A stretch of 64,000 nucleotides of DNA. Source: Actinomadura meyerae (GTDB lineage: Bacteria > Actinomycetota > Actinomycetes > Streptosporangiales > Streptosporangiaceae). The notes under the pieces are model-generated. The model was given only the letters and a program-made list of their open reading frames with translations. It did not search any database and was not told where the DNA came from. Positions within the stretch are counted from its first letter, which is position 1. Every line of letters begins with the position of its first letter. Positions 18,461-25,605 of this stretch are shown here, in pieces. The position numbers were made by a program, and so were the translations under genes. The stretch lies in contig NZ_FZOR01000002.1 in NCBI RefSeq assembly GCF_900188445.1, positions 248,001 through 312,000 of the forward strand, in the 5' to 3' direction.

Positions 18461-18997
18461 ATGGGACGGATGCCGACTTCGCGGAGTTTGCGGGTACCGG
18501 GCGGCGCGCGACTCGCCGCGGCGGGCGCGGCGGGCGCGGCGGGCGCGGCGGGCGCGGTGCTGGCGCTCGGGTGGGCGCGCAGGAACCTGGTGGTCGTCAC
18601 CGTCCACGGGACGAGCATGCTGCCCACGCTGCGGGACGGCGACCGCGTCCTGGTGCGGCGGCGGTCGCTCGACGAGGTGCGGTGCGGCGACGTGGTCGTG
18701 CTCGAACCGCGCCTGAACGGCCCCTACCGTCCCGGCCCCGCCGGGCCCGACGGCCGGATCTGGAACGTCAAGCGCATCGCCGCCCTCCCCGGCGACGAAC
18801 TGCCGTCCGGCGTACCGGGAGGCGGGCGGGTCGCCTCCGGCGCACCGGGAGGAGGGCGCGTCCGCCCCCTTGCCGCAGGTGATCAACGTCATTGGCTTCG
18901 GCACCGGCGAGCGTTGATCATGTCTGGCGAGACGCGCCGCCGCTCGGAACCCCGCAGCCGGAGAGATCCGGCTCGACCTGTGAGGAGCTCCTCATGA
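18461..18997 (+). CDS. S26 signal peptidase-like protein with degenerate C-terminus
   Basis: Residues 15-40 form a membrane anchor built on a 9-bp DNA repeat (AAGAAGAAG). The catalytic Ser box VHGTSMLPTLRDGDRVLVRR and the Lys box WNVKRIAALPGDELP of type I signal peptidases are both present. The expected last box, with the GD and DSR signature, is missing. In its place the frame reads through a duplicated 30-bp unit and Arg-rich sequence. The stop codon overlaps the ATG of the Cys-rich peptide gene (ATGA), so coupling is kept. It probably once cleaved the neighbouring peptide during export; activity now is doubtful. Confidence 0.7.
   Translation: MGRMPTSRSLRVPGGARLAAAGAAGAAGAAGAVLALGWARRNLVVVTVHGTSMLPTLRDGDRVLVRRRSLDEVRCGDVVVLEPRLNGPYRPGPAGPDGRIWNVKRIAALPGDELPSGVPGGGRVASGAPGGGRVRPLAAGDQRHWLRHRRALIMSGETRRRSEPRSRRDPARPVRSSS
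18809..18868. repeat. Tandem duplication, 30 bp x 2, in the signal peptidase gene
   Basis: Two adjacent imperfect 30-bp units, each starting GGCG(T/C)ACCGGGAGG, lie just after the catalytic Lys box, where the family similarity of the peptidase stops. The length keeps the frame, but the sequence beyond is not peptidase-like. Confidence 0.7.
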
Positions 18998-19164
18998 TCC
19001 GTGCCCTCAACCGCATCGGCGACCGGATGCTCGGCCGCGTCCTGCCGTCCACCACCGCCCGCGCCGAGCCCTGCTGGTGGACCGACACCGGCCTCCGCTG
19101 CTGCATCTACGCCGGCAAGACCTACTGCAGCCACCGACATCCGCCGTGCAGTACGCCGCGCTGA
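18994..19164 (+). CDS. Small cysteine-rich peptide, probable exported product of the locus
   Basis: The 56-residue ORF has a good GAGGAG ribosome site 8 nt before its ATG, and that ATG overlaps the peptidase stop. The first 26 residues look like a leader (MIRALNRIGDRMLGRVLPST). The rest is rich in Cys and aromatic residues, with Cys at 27, 36, 37, 45 and 52, for example CWWTDTGLRCCIYAGKTYC. Neighbours encode a peptidase, a MauE-type membrane redox protein, a TlpA-type redoxin and an ABC transporter, so a secreted disulfide-bonded peptide is the natural reading. The 3' end overlaps the mauE-like start. No family was recognised with certainty. Confidence 0.65.
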   Translation: MIRALNRIGDRMLGRVLPSTTARAEPCWWTDTGLRCCIYAGKTYCSHRHPPCSTPR

Positions 19165-19997
19165 CCGCCCGCTGCGCCCTGGGGCTCGTCTTCCTGGTCG
19201 CGGTGGCCGGCAAGGTCCGGAGCCGGGACGCCTTCCGCGAGTTCCGGCGGTCGGTGCCCGGCCTGGCCCCCGGCCTGCCCACGACGGCGACGTCCGTCGC
19301 GGTCGTGGCCGCGGAGGCGGCGGCCGTCGTACTGCTGGCCATCCCGCGGACGGCGCCGGCCGGCTTCGCGCTCGCGGGCGCCGTCCTGCTCGCGTTCACC
19401 GCGGGGATCCACCGCGCGCTCCGCGACGGCGGGGGCGCGACGTGCCGCTGCTTCGGCGCGCGCCCGTCCCCGGTGAGCCGCGCGCACATCGTCCGCAATC
19501 TCGCCCTCGCCGCGCTCGCCTGGGGCGGCCTCGCCGCGCACCTCGCGGCGGCCGGGCCCGTGCACCCCGCGGGCGCCGCCATCGCGGCGGGGAGCGCGGC
19601 CGTCCTCGCCCTGCTGGCCGTCTTCTTCGACGACCTCGCCGACCTGCTGATCGCGCCTCGCGCGCACCCCCCGATGACGCGTCCGGCACCATCACGAGCC
19701 GACACCACCACGAGCCGACACCACCACGAGCCGGCACCACCACGAGCCGGCACCACCACGAGCCGGCACCACCACGAGCCGGCACCACCACGAGGGAGCA
19801 CCGTTGCCGTATCTCGTCGCGGCCGTCGTCTTCGTCGGCGTCCTCTGCGCGTTCGACCTCCTCCTGCCCCTCGCCGTCGTCCGCCGAGCCCGCGATCGTC
19901 GGCCTGTTCTCCACCACCTGCGCCGGATGCCGGGAGCGGCTGCCCGAGTTCGCCGACCGCGTCCGGCCGATGGACGCCGGGCGCGTCCTCGCGGTGA
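19146..19997 (+). CDS. MauE/DoxX-type redox-associated membrane protein, 3' end disturbed
   Basis: About 170 residues from the GTG at 19146 form a four-helix membrane protein of the MauE type: ALGLVFLVAVAGKVRSRDAF near the start, a central CRCFGA motif that is the likely redox-active Cys pair, and two more spans. In methylamine dehydrogenase operons MauE helps form disulfides in a Cys-rich subunit. After DDLADLLIAP the frame should stop, but it continues through a seven-copy 16-bp repeat and then overlaps the redoxin gene out of frame to 19997. The natural stop seems lost through repeat expansion. The start overlaps the peptide ORF by 19 bp. Confidence 0.7.
   Translation: MQYAALTARCALGLVFLVAVAGKVRSRDAFREFRRSVPGLAPGLPTTATSVAVVAAEAAAVVLLAIPRTAPAGFALAGAVLLAFTAGIHRALRDGGGATCRCFGARPSPVSRAHIVRNLALAALAWGGLAAHLAAAGPVHPAGAAIAAGSAAVLALLAVFFDDLADLLIAPRAHPPMTRPAPSRADTTTSRHHHEPAPPRAGTTTSRHHHEPAPPRGSTVAVSRRGRRLRRRPLRVRPPPAPRRRPPSPRSSACSPPPAPDAGSGCPSSPTASGRWTPGASSR
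19682..19793. repeat. Tandem repeat, 16 bp x 7
   Basis: Seven adjacent copies of GCCGGCACCACCACGA, the first three with single-base changes, lie between the mauE-like core and the redoxin start. Because 16 is not a multiple of 3, each added copy shifts the mauE frame. The array ends where the redoxin ribosome site GAGGGAG begins. Confidence 0.92.
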
Positions 19998-20200
19998 TCG
20001 AGGGCGAGCGGGACGACGCCGAGCCCTTCATCGCCGCGCTCTCCCCGCTCGCGACCATCGTCGTCGAGCCCGTGCACGGGCCGGTGACCACGGCGTTCGG
20101 GCATCCGGCGTCCCCCAGCTTCCACCTCGTCGGCGAGGACGCCGTGGTGACGTCCTCGCCCCTCTCGCCGGCCGGGCTGCCCGTGCCGGCCCGCGCGTGA
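19804..20200 (+). pseudogene. TlpA/MauD-type thioredoxin-like protein, internally deleted and frameshifted
   Basis: A TTG start with a GAGGGAG ribosome site opens a membrane anchor (PYLVAAVVFVGVLCAFDLLL) in one frame. The thioredoxin-like part (VGLFSTTCAGCRERLPEFAD, active-site CAGC) and the remainder to the stop at 20200 lie in another frame. The switch is near 19885, and the linker of roughly 40-50 residues expected between anchor and active site is absent. So one deletion removed the linker and broke the frame. An intact version would have been an anchored thiol oxidoreductase acting with the MauE-like protein. Its stop overlaps the ABC gene start (GTGA). Confidence 0.75.
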
Positions 20201-20579
20201 GCCGACGGGGCGCGCGCTCCGGCGCCGTCGCCGCCCTGGCCTGGCGCGCGCGCCCGGCAGCCACCGCCGCGTCGGTCGTCCTCGCCGTGCTCGGCGGGCT
20301 GGCACCCGTCGCGACGGCGTGGCTGACGAATCTCGTCCTGGACGCCCTCGCCACCGGCGGGGACCGGGACGACCTGCCGTGGCTCGCCGCCGGGCTCGGC
20401 ACGGGCGCACGAGCGTCCTCATCTCCCACCGCCTGGGCGCGGTGCGGGAGGCCGACCTCATCGTCGTCCTGTCCGAAGGCAAGATCACCGAACGCGGCGC
20501 GCACGACGCCCTGATGGCGCTGAACGGCGAGTACGCCCGCCTCTACACGCTCCAGTCCAGCGCCTACGCTCCCCGCTGA
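20197..20579 (+). pseudogene. ABC exporter remnant with large internal deletion
   Basis: The first 70 codons match the N-terminus of an exporter membrane domain (VVLAVLGGLAPVATAWLTNL). At about 20400-20412 the sequence jumps, in another frame, to the last 60 residues of an ABC ATPase (TSVLISHRLGAVREADLIVV, then LSEGKITERGAHDALM). Most of the membrane domain, Walker A, the signature motif and Walker B are gone, about 1.5 kb judged from normal family length. The product cannot transport anything. The gene was last in the peptide export locus. Confidence 0.85.
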
Positions 20580-20610
20580 GCGTCCGGGTAGGGTGCCCGA
20601 GGAGGTGATC

Positions 20611-20949
20611 ATGGACGCTGTCGGGACGCGCCGGAGCGCGAACCGGCCGGCGAAGGCGAGCGTCTTCTTCGCGGGCTCCGGTGTGGCGGCGCTGCTGAAC
20701 TTCGCCACGGGCATCGCCTGGATCAATCCCGCGATCTTCGTGGGGATGGCGGTGCTGTGCGGGCTGGCGGCGATCGTGGCCGGGCACATCGGCCGCTTCC
20801 GGGGCCGCCGCCTCGGCGGGGACGGCCGCGGGATGGCACTGCTGGGGATCCTGGTCGGCTGGCTGCTGATCTTCATCTGCGTGCTGGCGGTCATCGCCGT
20901 CTTCGGCCTGATCGCGGGCCTCGCCGTCCTCGTGGACCACGCTCAGTAG
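20611..20949 (+). CDS. Small DUF4190-like membrane protein
   Basis: The 112-residue protein has a short basic N-terminus and two to three hydrophobic spans, near residues 24-60 (GVAALLNFATGIAWINPAIF and VLCGLAAIVAGHIG) and 78-108 (LLGILVGWLLIFICVLAVIA). The motif GHIGRFRGRRLGGDGRGMA between them is typical of DUF4190. The ATG at 20611 has a near-perfect GGAGGTGATC ribosome site. The function is unknown. It stands alone, 30 bp after the broken ABC gene. Confidence 0.75.
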   Translation: MDAVGTRRSANRPAKASVFFAGSGVAALLNFATGIAWINPAIFVGMAVLCGLAAIVAGHIGRFRGRRLGGDGRGMALLGILVGWLLIFICVLAVIAVFGLIAGLAVLVDHAQ

Positions 20950-20983
20950 CCATCCGTCCTGTGACCTCGTTAGCAGGGGGTTA

Positions 20984-21022
20984 TCACCTCTGAGATAGGT
21001 GACTCTCCGCGAGGTCTATCTA
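20984..21022 (+). promoter_or_regulatory. Promoter and operator region of the PadR operon
   Basis: TCACCT at 20984 pairs with AGGTGA at 20997, and AGATAG at 20993 pairs with CTATCT at 21016. The second repeat ends inside a TATCTA -10-like box about 12 bp before the padR ATG. The layout suits autorepression by the PadR protein. Confidence 0.45.
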
Positions 21023-21033
21023 GAGTTCGACAT

Positions 21034-21360
21034 ATGCCCCCTCGGATGACCTTGCAGACGCTTCTCGTCCTGAAGGAGATGCTGGCGGATCCGGACCGCG
21101 AGCACTTCGGCCTGGAACTGAGCAGGCAGACGGGCCAGCCGACCGGGACGATCTATCCGATCATCGTCCGGCTCGAACGCTGCGGATGGGTCGAGAGCTC
21201 CTGGGAGCCGCCGGAGCGCCATCTCGGCGAGGGCCGGCGCAGGCGCCGCTACTACAAGCTCACCAGCGAAGGAGCCCAGCAGGCACGTGCGGCGATCGCC
21301 AAGGCGGAACGCTCGCGCGGCACGTCCTGGCGTCCTCGTACGGAGGGGAGCCTGCCATGA
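21034..21360 (+). CDS. PadR-family transcriptional regulator
   Basis: The 108-residue winged-helix protein shows the PadR pattern: MTLQTLLVLKEMLADPDREH, the recognition helix region GTIYPIIVRLERCGWVESSW and the wing RRRRYYKLTSEGAQQARAAI. The long C-terminal dimer helix is short or absent, so it is a minimal PadR. The ATG has very little leader. The stop overlaps the start of the next gene (ATGA), so the two are translated together. It most likely represses its own operon through the inverted repeats upstream. Confidence 0.88.
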   Translation: MPPRMTLQTLLVLKEMLADPDREHFGLELSRQTGQPTGTIYPIIVRLERCGWVESSWEPPERHLGEGRRRRRYYKLTSEGAQQARAAIAKAERSRGTSWRPRTEGSLP

Positions 21361-22280
21361 CCGTCGACTCGATCATCTCCAGGCTGCCCGCCGAGACCAC
21401 CGACTCGGAGCGCGAGCGCATCCGGCGCGCCCACGCCTTCGCCGCACGCCTCCATGACGGCCGGCGGCGCCATAGCGGCGACCCCTTCATCACCCATCCG
21501 GTCGCGGTGGCGGAGATCGCCGCCGACGCCGGGCTGGACGCGCAGATGATCTGTGCCGCTCTGCTCCACGACGTCCTCTCGGACGCCGACTGCGACGAGG
21601 CCGACCTGAACTTCGAGTTCGGGGACGAGATCGCCTCGCTCGTCCGGGGGCTGACCGATCTGGAAGCGTTGGAACCGGCCGATCTGCACACGGCGGACGA
21701 ACGAGTCCTGACACTCAAGCTCCTCGACCGCCTCCACAACATGCAGACGCTCCAGTACGTGGATCAGCAGAAGCAGCTCACGAAAAGCCAAGAGACATTG
21801 GAGCTGATGACGCCCCTGGCCGTCCGGCTCGGCCTGAACCACATAGCCGACGAGCTGGAAACCCTTGCTCGCGCACGCCTCAACACGTCACCTCAGGGAG
21901 CGAGGGCGAGCGCCCGGGCCCTGGCGTGCGCCACCGCGCTTCTACCTCGTGCGGCCAGATCCCGTTACCTGGAGGAATGGCTGGGTGAACTCGACGCCCT
22001 GCCGACCAGGAAAGACCGCATTCTCTTCACGTGGCACGTACTGGTGAGCGTCCCCCACCTGGCGCTGCTACTGCGAAACTCGACATGGATCGCCGCGCTC
22101 CGCTGGATTCTCAGCTCCAACGTCCGCACCTGGACGCCCTTGCTCGCGCTCCTCGGCTGGATAACCGCGGAAACGGCCAAGGACAATCTCGGCGAAGCGG
22201 TGGTCGTCCTGATCACGCTGCCGCCCGTCCTGAACGCGGGCGTCAAATGGCTACGAACCAGGTTCGTCCATCAGGAGTGA
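21357..22280 (+). CDS. Membrane protein with RelA/SpoT-type HD hydrolase domain
   Basis: Residues 15-165 of this 307-residue protein match the HD hydrolase domain of SpoT/small alarmone hydrolases: RAHAFAARLHDGRRRHSGDP, THPVAVAEI, AALLHDVLSD and LLDRLHNMQTL give the metal-binding His/Asp set. The ppGpp synthetase, TGS and ACT domains of Rel are absent. Residues 175-300 hold a domain with LEEWLGELDALPTRKDRILF and two or three hydrophobic spans. It may hydrolyse (p)ppGpp or a related nucleotide at the membrane; this is inferred from the motif. It is coupled to the PadR gene by an ATGA overlap. Confidence 0.8.
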   Translation: MTVDSIISRLPAETTDSERERIRRAHAFAARLHDGRRRHSGDPFITHPVAVAEIAADAGLDAQMICAALLHDVLSDADCDEADLNFEFGDEIASLVRGLTDLEALEPADLHTADERVLTLKLLDRLHNMQTLQYVDQQKQLTKSQETLELMTPLAVRLGLNHIADELETLARARLNTSPQGARASARALACATALLPRAARSRYLEEWLGELDALPTRKDRILFTWHVLVSVPHLALLLRNSTWIAALRWILSSNVRTWTPLLALLGWITAETAKDNLGEAVVVLITLPPVLNAGVKWLRTRFVHQE

Positions 22281-22347
22281 CTCGTCGGCGCGGAACCTCG
22301 CACCCGCGCCGCGAGCAACGTGGCGGGTCGACTCTAGGGTCGTTGCC

Positions 22348-22953
22348 ATGACTGATCTGGACCATCTCGTGTACGCGACACCGGACCTGGCGACGACTGT
22401 GGAGCAGGTCGCCGAACGGGTCGGGGTACGCCCAGTGGAAGGCGGGCCGCACATCGGCCTCGGCACCCGGAACTTCCTGCTGGGGCTGGGCGGCCGCAGC
22501 TACCTGGAGATCGTCGGTCCGGATCCCGACCAATCCGAACCGGCGGCGTCCCGCCCGTTCGGCGTTGACGACCTCACCGCGCCCGCACTGGTGGCCTGGG
22601 CCGTGGCGACCACCGACATCGACGCGGCAGTTGCACGAGCGCGCGAGGCCGGAGTCGATCTGGACGCCCCATACGAGATGTCACGACGACGGCCAGACGG
22701 CACGCTCCTGAGCTGGCGGCTCACCCCGCCCCTCCCAGGCGTGCGGCCGTTCCTGATCGACTGGGGACGCACAGCCCACCCGACGGAAACGCTGCCGGTC
22801 GTGCCACTGCTCTCCTTCGAGATCGAACACCCTGCCCCCGAGGCGCTGCGAACCGAATTGGCTGCCCTAGGCGTCACACCGAAGGTGAAGAAGTCGGAAC
22901 GACCAGGCCTGACCGCCCAACTGGACGGCCTGACACTCGCCCCGCCGCACTGA
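22348..22953 (+). CDS. Glyoxalase-like (VOC superfamily) domain protein
   Basis: The 201-residue protein opens with DLDHLVYATPDLATTVEQVA, the usual first beta-alpha unit of the PF13468 glyoxalase-like group, and continues with GGPHIGLGTRNFLLGLGGRS and YLEIVGPDPDQ. A second half module is present (WAVATTDIDAAVARAREAGV). Family members bind a metal and act on varied small molecules, or only bind them. The substrate is unknown. It stands alone after the PadR operon. Confidence 0.85.
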   Translation: MTDLDHLVYATPDLATTVEQVAERVGVRPVEGGPHIGLGTRNFLLGLGGRSYLEIVGPDPDQSEPAASRPFGVDDLTAPALVAWAVATTDIDAAVARAREAGVDLDAPYEMSRRRPDGTLLSWRLTPPLPGVRPFLIDWGRTAHPTETLPVVPLLSFEIEHPAPEALRTELAALGVTPKVKKSERPGLTAQLDGLTLAPPH

Positions 22954-23275
22954 CCCTTTTTCAGTGATGGCTTCGCAGTTCGGCGGGACGGCGCCGGCCT
23001 CGACGAGACGGCCGGGTCTGCGGAGCTTGGCGTGCGAGCGCTTGGCCTGCTGCTGGAACTTGGGCTTGTCGTATCCCTTGTACGGGGTGGTGATCACCGG
23101 TAAGGGCACGCACAACGCAAGATGCACCATCACAATCCACAAGACAGCGAAATCGAAATGCCCGAAATAAGGCATCCGCGATAATTGCGAACAGCGATAG
23201 CGGACACCCGAAAGAATCATGGTCGAATTTCAATCCAAAGGAGCGAGGCAATGTCCGGACGGATATGATGGTCGC
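22954..23275. other. Spacer with possible transposase remnant
   Basis: These 322 bp hold no intact gene. A short transposase-like stretch is annotated within them. The AT content rises near 23130-23260, the expected promoter region of the HNH gene. A five-codon ORF at 23251 sits behind a strong GGAG site and may only be chance. Confidence 0.4.
23011..23097 (-). mobile_element. Possible IS5-type transposase fragment
   Basis: The minus strand reads TTPYKGYDKPKFQQQAKRSH followed by AKLRRPG. This resembles the conserved 'NRSHAKLRGPGER' region near the end of DDE transposases of IS5-like elements. Only about 29 residues match, with unrelated sequence on both sides and no terminal inverted repeats. 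It marks the left side of the decayed element region. Confidence 0.35.
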
Positions 23276-24523
23276 ATGAGTTCAAATAAGGGCGATCTTG
23301 ATGTCGCGTCCGCCATGGAATTGGTGAACGCGGTCTCGGCGATCGCCGCTGAACTCGCCTCCTGCACCGCCCCCGACTCGCCGGCCGCCTGCCTGGAGTT
23401 GGCCGAGGCGCTCGCCGCAGCCATCGATCTGCAGGAGGCCGCGCTGGCCGGACTCGTCGGTGTGGTGGACGGTGCCCGTGAGGTGCAGCGGTGGGGTTTC
23501 CCCTCCACCCGCTCGTGGCTGCGGTCCCGTATGGGCATGCGCGAAGCCCGCGCCAAAGAGCGGCTGACCCTGGCGCGGCAGCGCCACCGTCTCACGGAGG
23601 TCACCGAGCGGTGGACCGCCGGTGAGTTGTCGGCCGGGTACGCCGCGACCATCGCCGAGGCCACCGCCCGCCTGGACGACGATGACTGCGTCACTGCCGA
23701 GACCACCCTGCTCGGCATGGTCGACCAGGGCTTCTCGGCCGGGAAGGTGGCCTCGTTCGGTAGGCGGATTCGTGACGTGATCGCCGAGCGCGACGGGTGT
23801 GAGCAGGCCCCGCAGGACGTGAAGCGGGGGTATGAGCGGTCGTGGATCGACTCGACCCGGTCGCTCGACGGTGGCCGCTACATCAAGGGCTGGTTGAACG
23901 CTGAGGACGCCGCGATCTGGGACGGCACCCTGGCACCGCTGGCCAAGCCCGCCGGAACCGACGACCACCGCGATCTGTCGGAGCGGACCGCAGCGGCCTT
24001 GACCGGCGTGCTGGCGGGTGGACACACGGCCACCAAGGTCACCGTCATCTGCGACCTGGACACCCTCACCGGCGGCACCACCCCGGCGCGGCTGACCGAC
24101 GGCACTCCTATCCCGGCAGAGCAGGCCCGCAGGATCGCGCTGAGCGCCGGGGTGTCACCGCTGCTGCTCGGCGCCGGGAACACCCCGCTGTACCTGGGCC
24201 ATCGGGTCAGGTTCGCCACCGTGCCGCAACGGCAAGTGCTGGAGACCCTGTACTCGACGTGTGCGGTGCAGGGCTGCGGGGTACCCGGGACGCTGTGCGA
24301 GGTCGACCACGTCCACGGCTGGGCACTCGGCAACAACCCCACCGACATCGACAAACTCACCCTCACCTGCGGCTGGCACAACCGCTACAAACACACCCAC
24401 CCCGACCGACTCCACATCACCAAAACACCCGACGGCCGATACACCTACCGCCTCCACCCACCCGACACCGACGCCCTCCACCAGCGAAGACACCCACCAC
24501 CCACATGGCCCCAAGCCGCATGA
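23276..24523 (+). CDS. DUF222 / HNH endonuclease domain protein (13E12 repeat type)
   Basis: The 415-residue protein has a long helical DUF222 N-terminal region (to about residue 270) and a C-terminal HNH motif: TCAVQGCGVPGTLCEVDHVH, then LTLTCGWHNRYKHTHPDR. The Cys residues and the D-H pair needed for an HNH zinc/metal centre are present. Such genes are repeated in many actinobacterial genomes and behave as mobile or selfish elements; their role is unclear. The ATG at 23276 was chosen. The frame opens 19 codons earlier at 23219. Confidence 0.88.
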   Translation: MSSNKGDLDVASAMELVNAVSAIAAELASCTAPDSPAACLELAEALAAAIDLQEAALAGLVGVVDGAREVQRWGFPSTRSWLRSRMGMREARAKERLTLARQRHRLTEVTERWTAGELSAGYAATIAEATARLDDDDCVTAETTLLGMVDQGFSAGKVASFGRRIRDVIAERDGCEQAPQDVKRGYERSWIDSTRSLDGGRYIKGWLNAEDAAIWDGTLAPLAKPAGTDDHRDLSERTAAALTGVLAGGHTATKVTVICDLDTLTGGTTPARLTDGTPIPAEQARRIALSAGVSPLLLGAGNTPLYLGHRVRFATVPQRQVLETLYSTCAVQGCGVPGTLCEVDHVHGWALGNNPTDIDKLTLTCGWHNRYKHTHPDRLHITKTPDGRYTYRLHPPDTDALHQRRHPPPTWPQAA

Positions 24524-24569
24524 ACAACAGACCAACGCCCAAGCCCGCCCGCCCCCAGCGGCGCGGGCC

Positions 24570-24838
24570 GGGCCCGGCTGCCCACACTCGGCGACCTACC
24601 CGTGCCTATCCACCACGCGGAATTCGTCACGCTGCTTCGCCACCACATCAATGAGTTCGGGTCCCGGCCGGGGACCGGCTGTTCGTCGGGCCGCGCAGCG
24701 AAATCACACTGGCCGGACATACCTCGGGACCTGGCACGAGACAAGGGCGGCGGCGCTGAGCGAGCGTGAGGCAGCCTCGCCGTTAGCCAAGACCCCGTAC
24801 GGCCTCCGCCATGCAACGGTGTCGACATGACTCGGTGT
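24570..24838 (+). pseudogene. Tyrosine recombinase fragment 1 (catalytic C-terminal part)
   Basis: Pieces of an integrase catalytic domain appear in three frames: PVPIHHAEFVTLLRHHINEF, then DRLFVGPRSEITLAG, then RAAALSEREAASPLAKTPYG with LRHATVST, which contains the Arg of the HxxR box. A TGA follows where related integrases have Trp (STWLN). The catalytic Tyr region is lost. At least two frameshifts and one nonsense change are needed to explain it. The N-terminal domains are absent, so this is a relic. Confidence 0.65.
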
Positions 24839-25009
24839 AAGCCCGGACACGGTTCCATCAAGGGTGGCCGTGGGCCGTCGACGCAGCCGACGCGCAGCGC
24901 CCTTGACGGGTTTGGCCGTCGCCATCCTCGACGGGGCGGGGTCGGGGGAGCCCCGCACCTTTCCAGGTTCGCCTGCAACTCTCCTGGTAGGGGAAGCGCT
25001 GGCGTGAAG

Positions 25010-25474
25010 CTAGAGGGACATCCAGCAGTACAGATGTCTGCCTTGCTCGCGTGCTCGCTGGGCGATCTCGCGCAGTCCGCGCATGATCTGCTCCAGCTCG
25101 ACGGGCTCGGCCGCGCCCCAGAACTCTTCTGTCTGTGACCGGGGCGGCGCTGCGGCAGCGAACTGATCGTCGCTCGCATCTGCCATGAGGGTCACGAAGT
25201 CGTCGGGGACGGTCACGACCCATTGCTGGGTGTCGCTCTCTTCGTTGGGACCAATGAGGTCGGCATGGCGGGGCCTGCCGCTGACTTGTCCGTAGGGGCG
25301 TCCGTGAGGATCGCCTCAAGGGTGCCTAGCTGAACAGCCGGATCGATTCCGCCTTCCACATGCTCTTTCGGTGTTTGTCCTTCAGGCGGGTGGCCGGGAC
25401 CTGCCCCCCCAGTCGATGACCTGGGCGGCCTCGTCGTCGCTTGTCGCAATGAAGTAGTCGTAGAGAATCCCCAT
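25010..25474 (-). pseudogene. Frameshifted hypothetical gene
   Basis: Three frames join into one protein-like sequence of about 155 residues: MGILYDYFIATSDDEAAQVI from 25474, GIDPAVQLGTLEAILTDAP in a second frame, and WVVTVPDDFVTLMADASDDQ ... RSQTEEFWGAAEPVELEQIM in a third, ending CWMSL at 25010. The first switch is at a run of seven G (7 C on the plus strand near 25403-25410); six G would restore the frame. The second is at GCCCC near 25290; one more C would restore it. The parts resemble a conserved actinobacterial hypothetical protein. Sequencing error in the runs is possible. Confidence 0.6.
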
Positions 25475-25605
25475 GCGGAGCAACCTTGCCAGACGCTTTG
25501 CACAGCTCGAACCGCCCTGCGGCACGCGAGAGGCGGCGCGACACCGTGACCGCCGGCGGCCGGGTGGCAAAGCTAAGCTACGCGACGCGCGGCCAGGCGC
25601 GAGCG

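Noticed and set aside
18892..18993. Extension of the Cys-rich peptide frame upstream to 18892
   Set aside because: The ATG at 18994 has the good ribosome site and overlaps the peptidase stop; the upstream part has no ribosome site.
22961..23251. Minus-strand 96-codon frame in the spacer before the HNH gene
   Set aside because: No recognisable start signal or family; only the short transposase-like stretch in the neighbouring frame looks meaningful.
23251..23268. Five-codon ORF behind a strong ribosome site before the HNH gene
   Set aside because: Could be a leader ORF, but it is too short to separate from chance and has no supporting structure.
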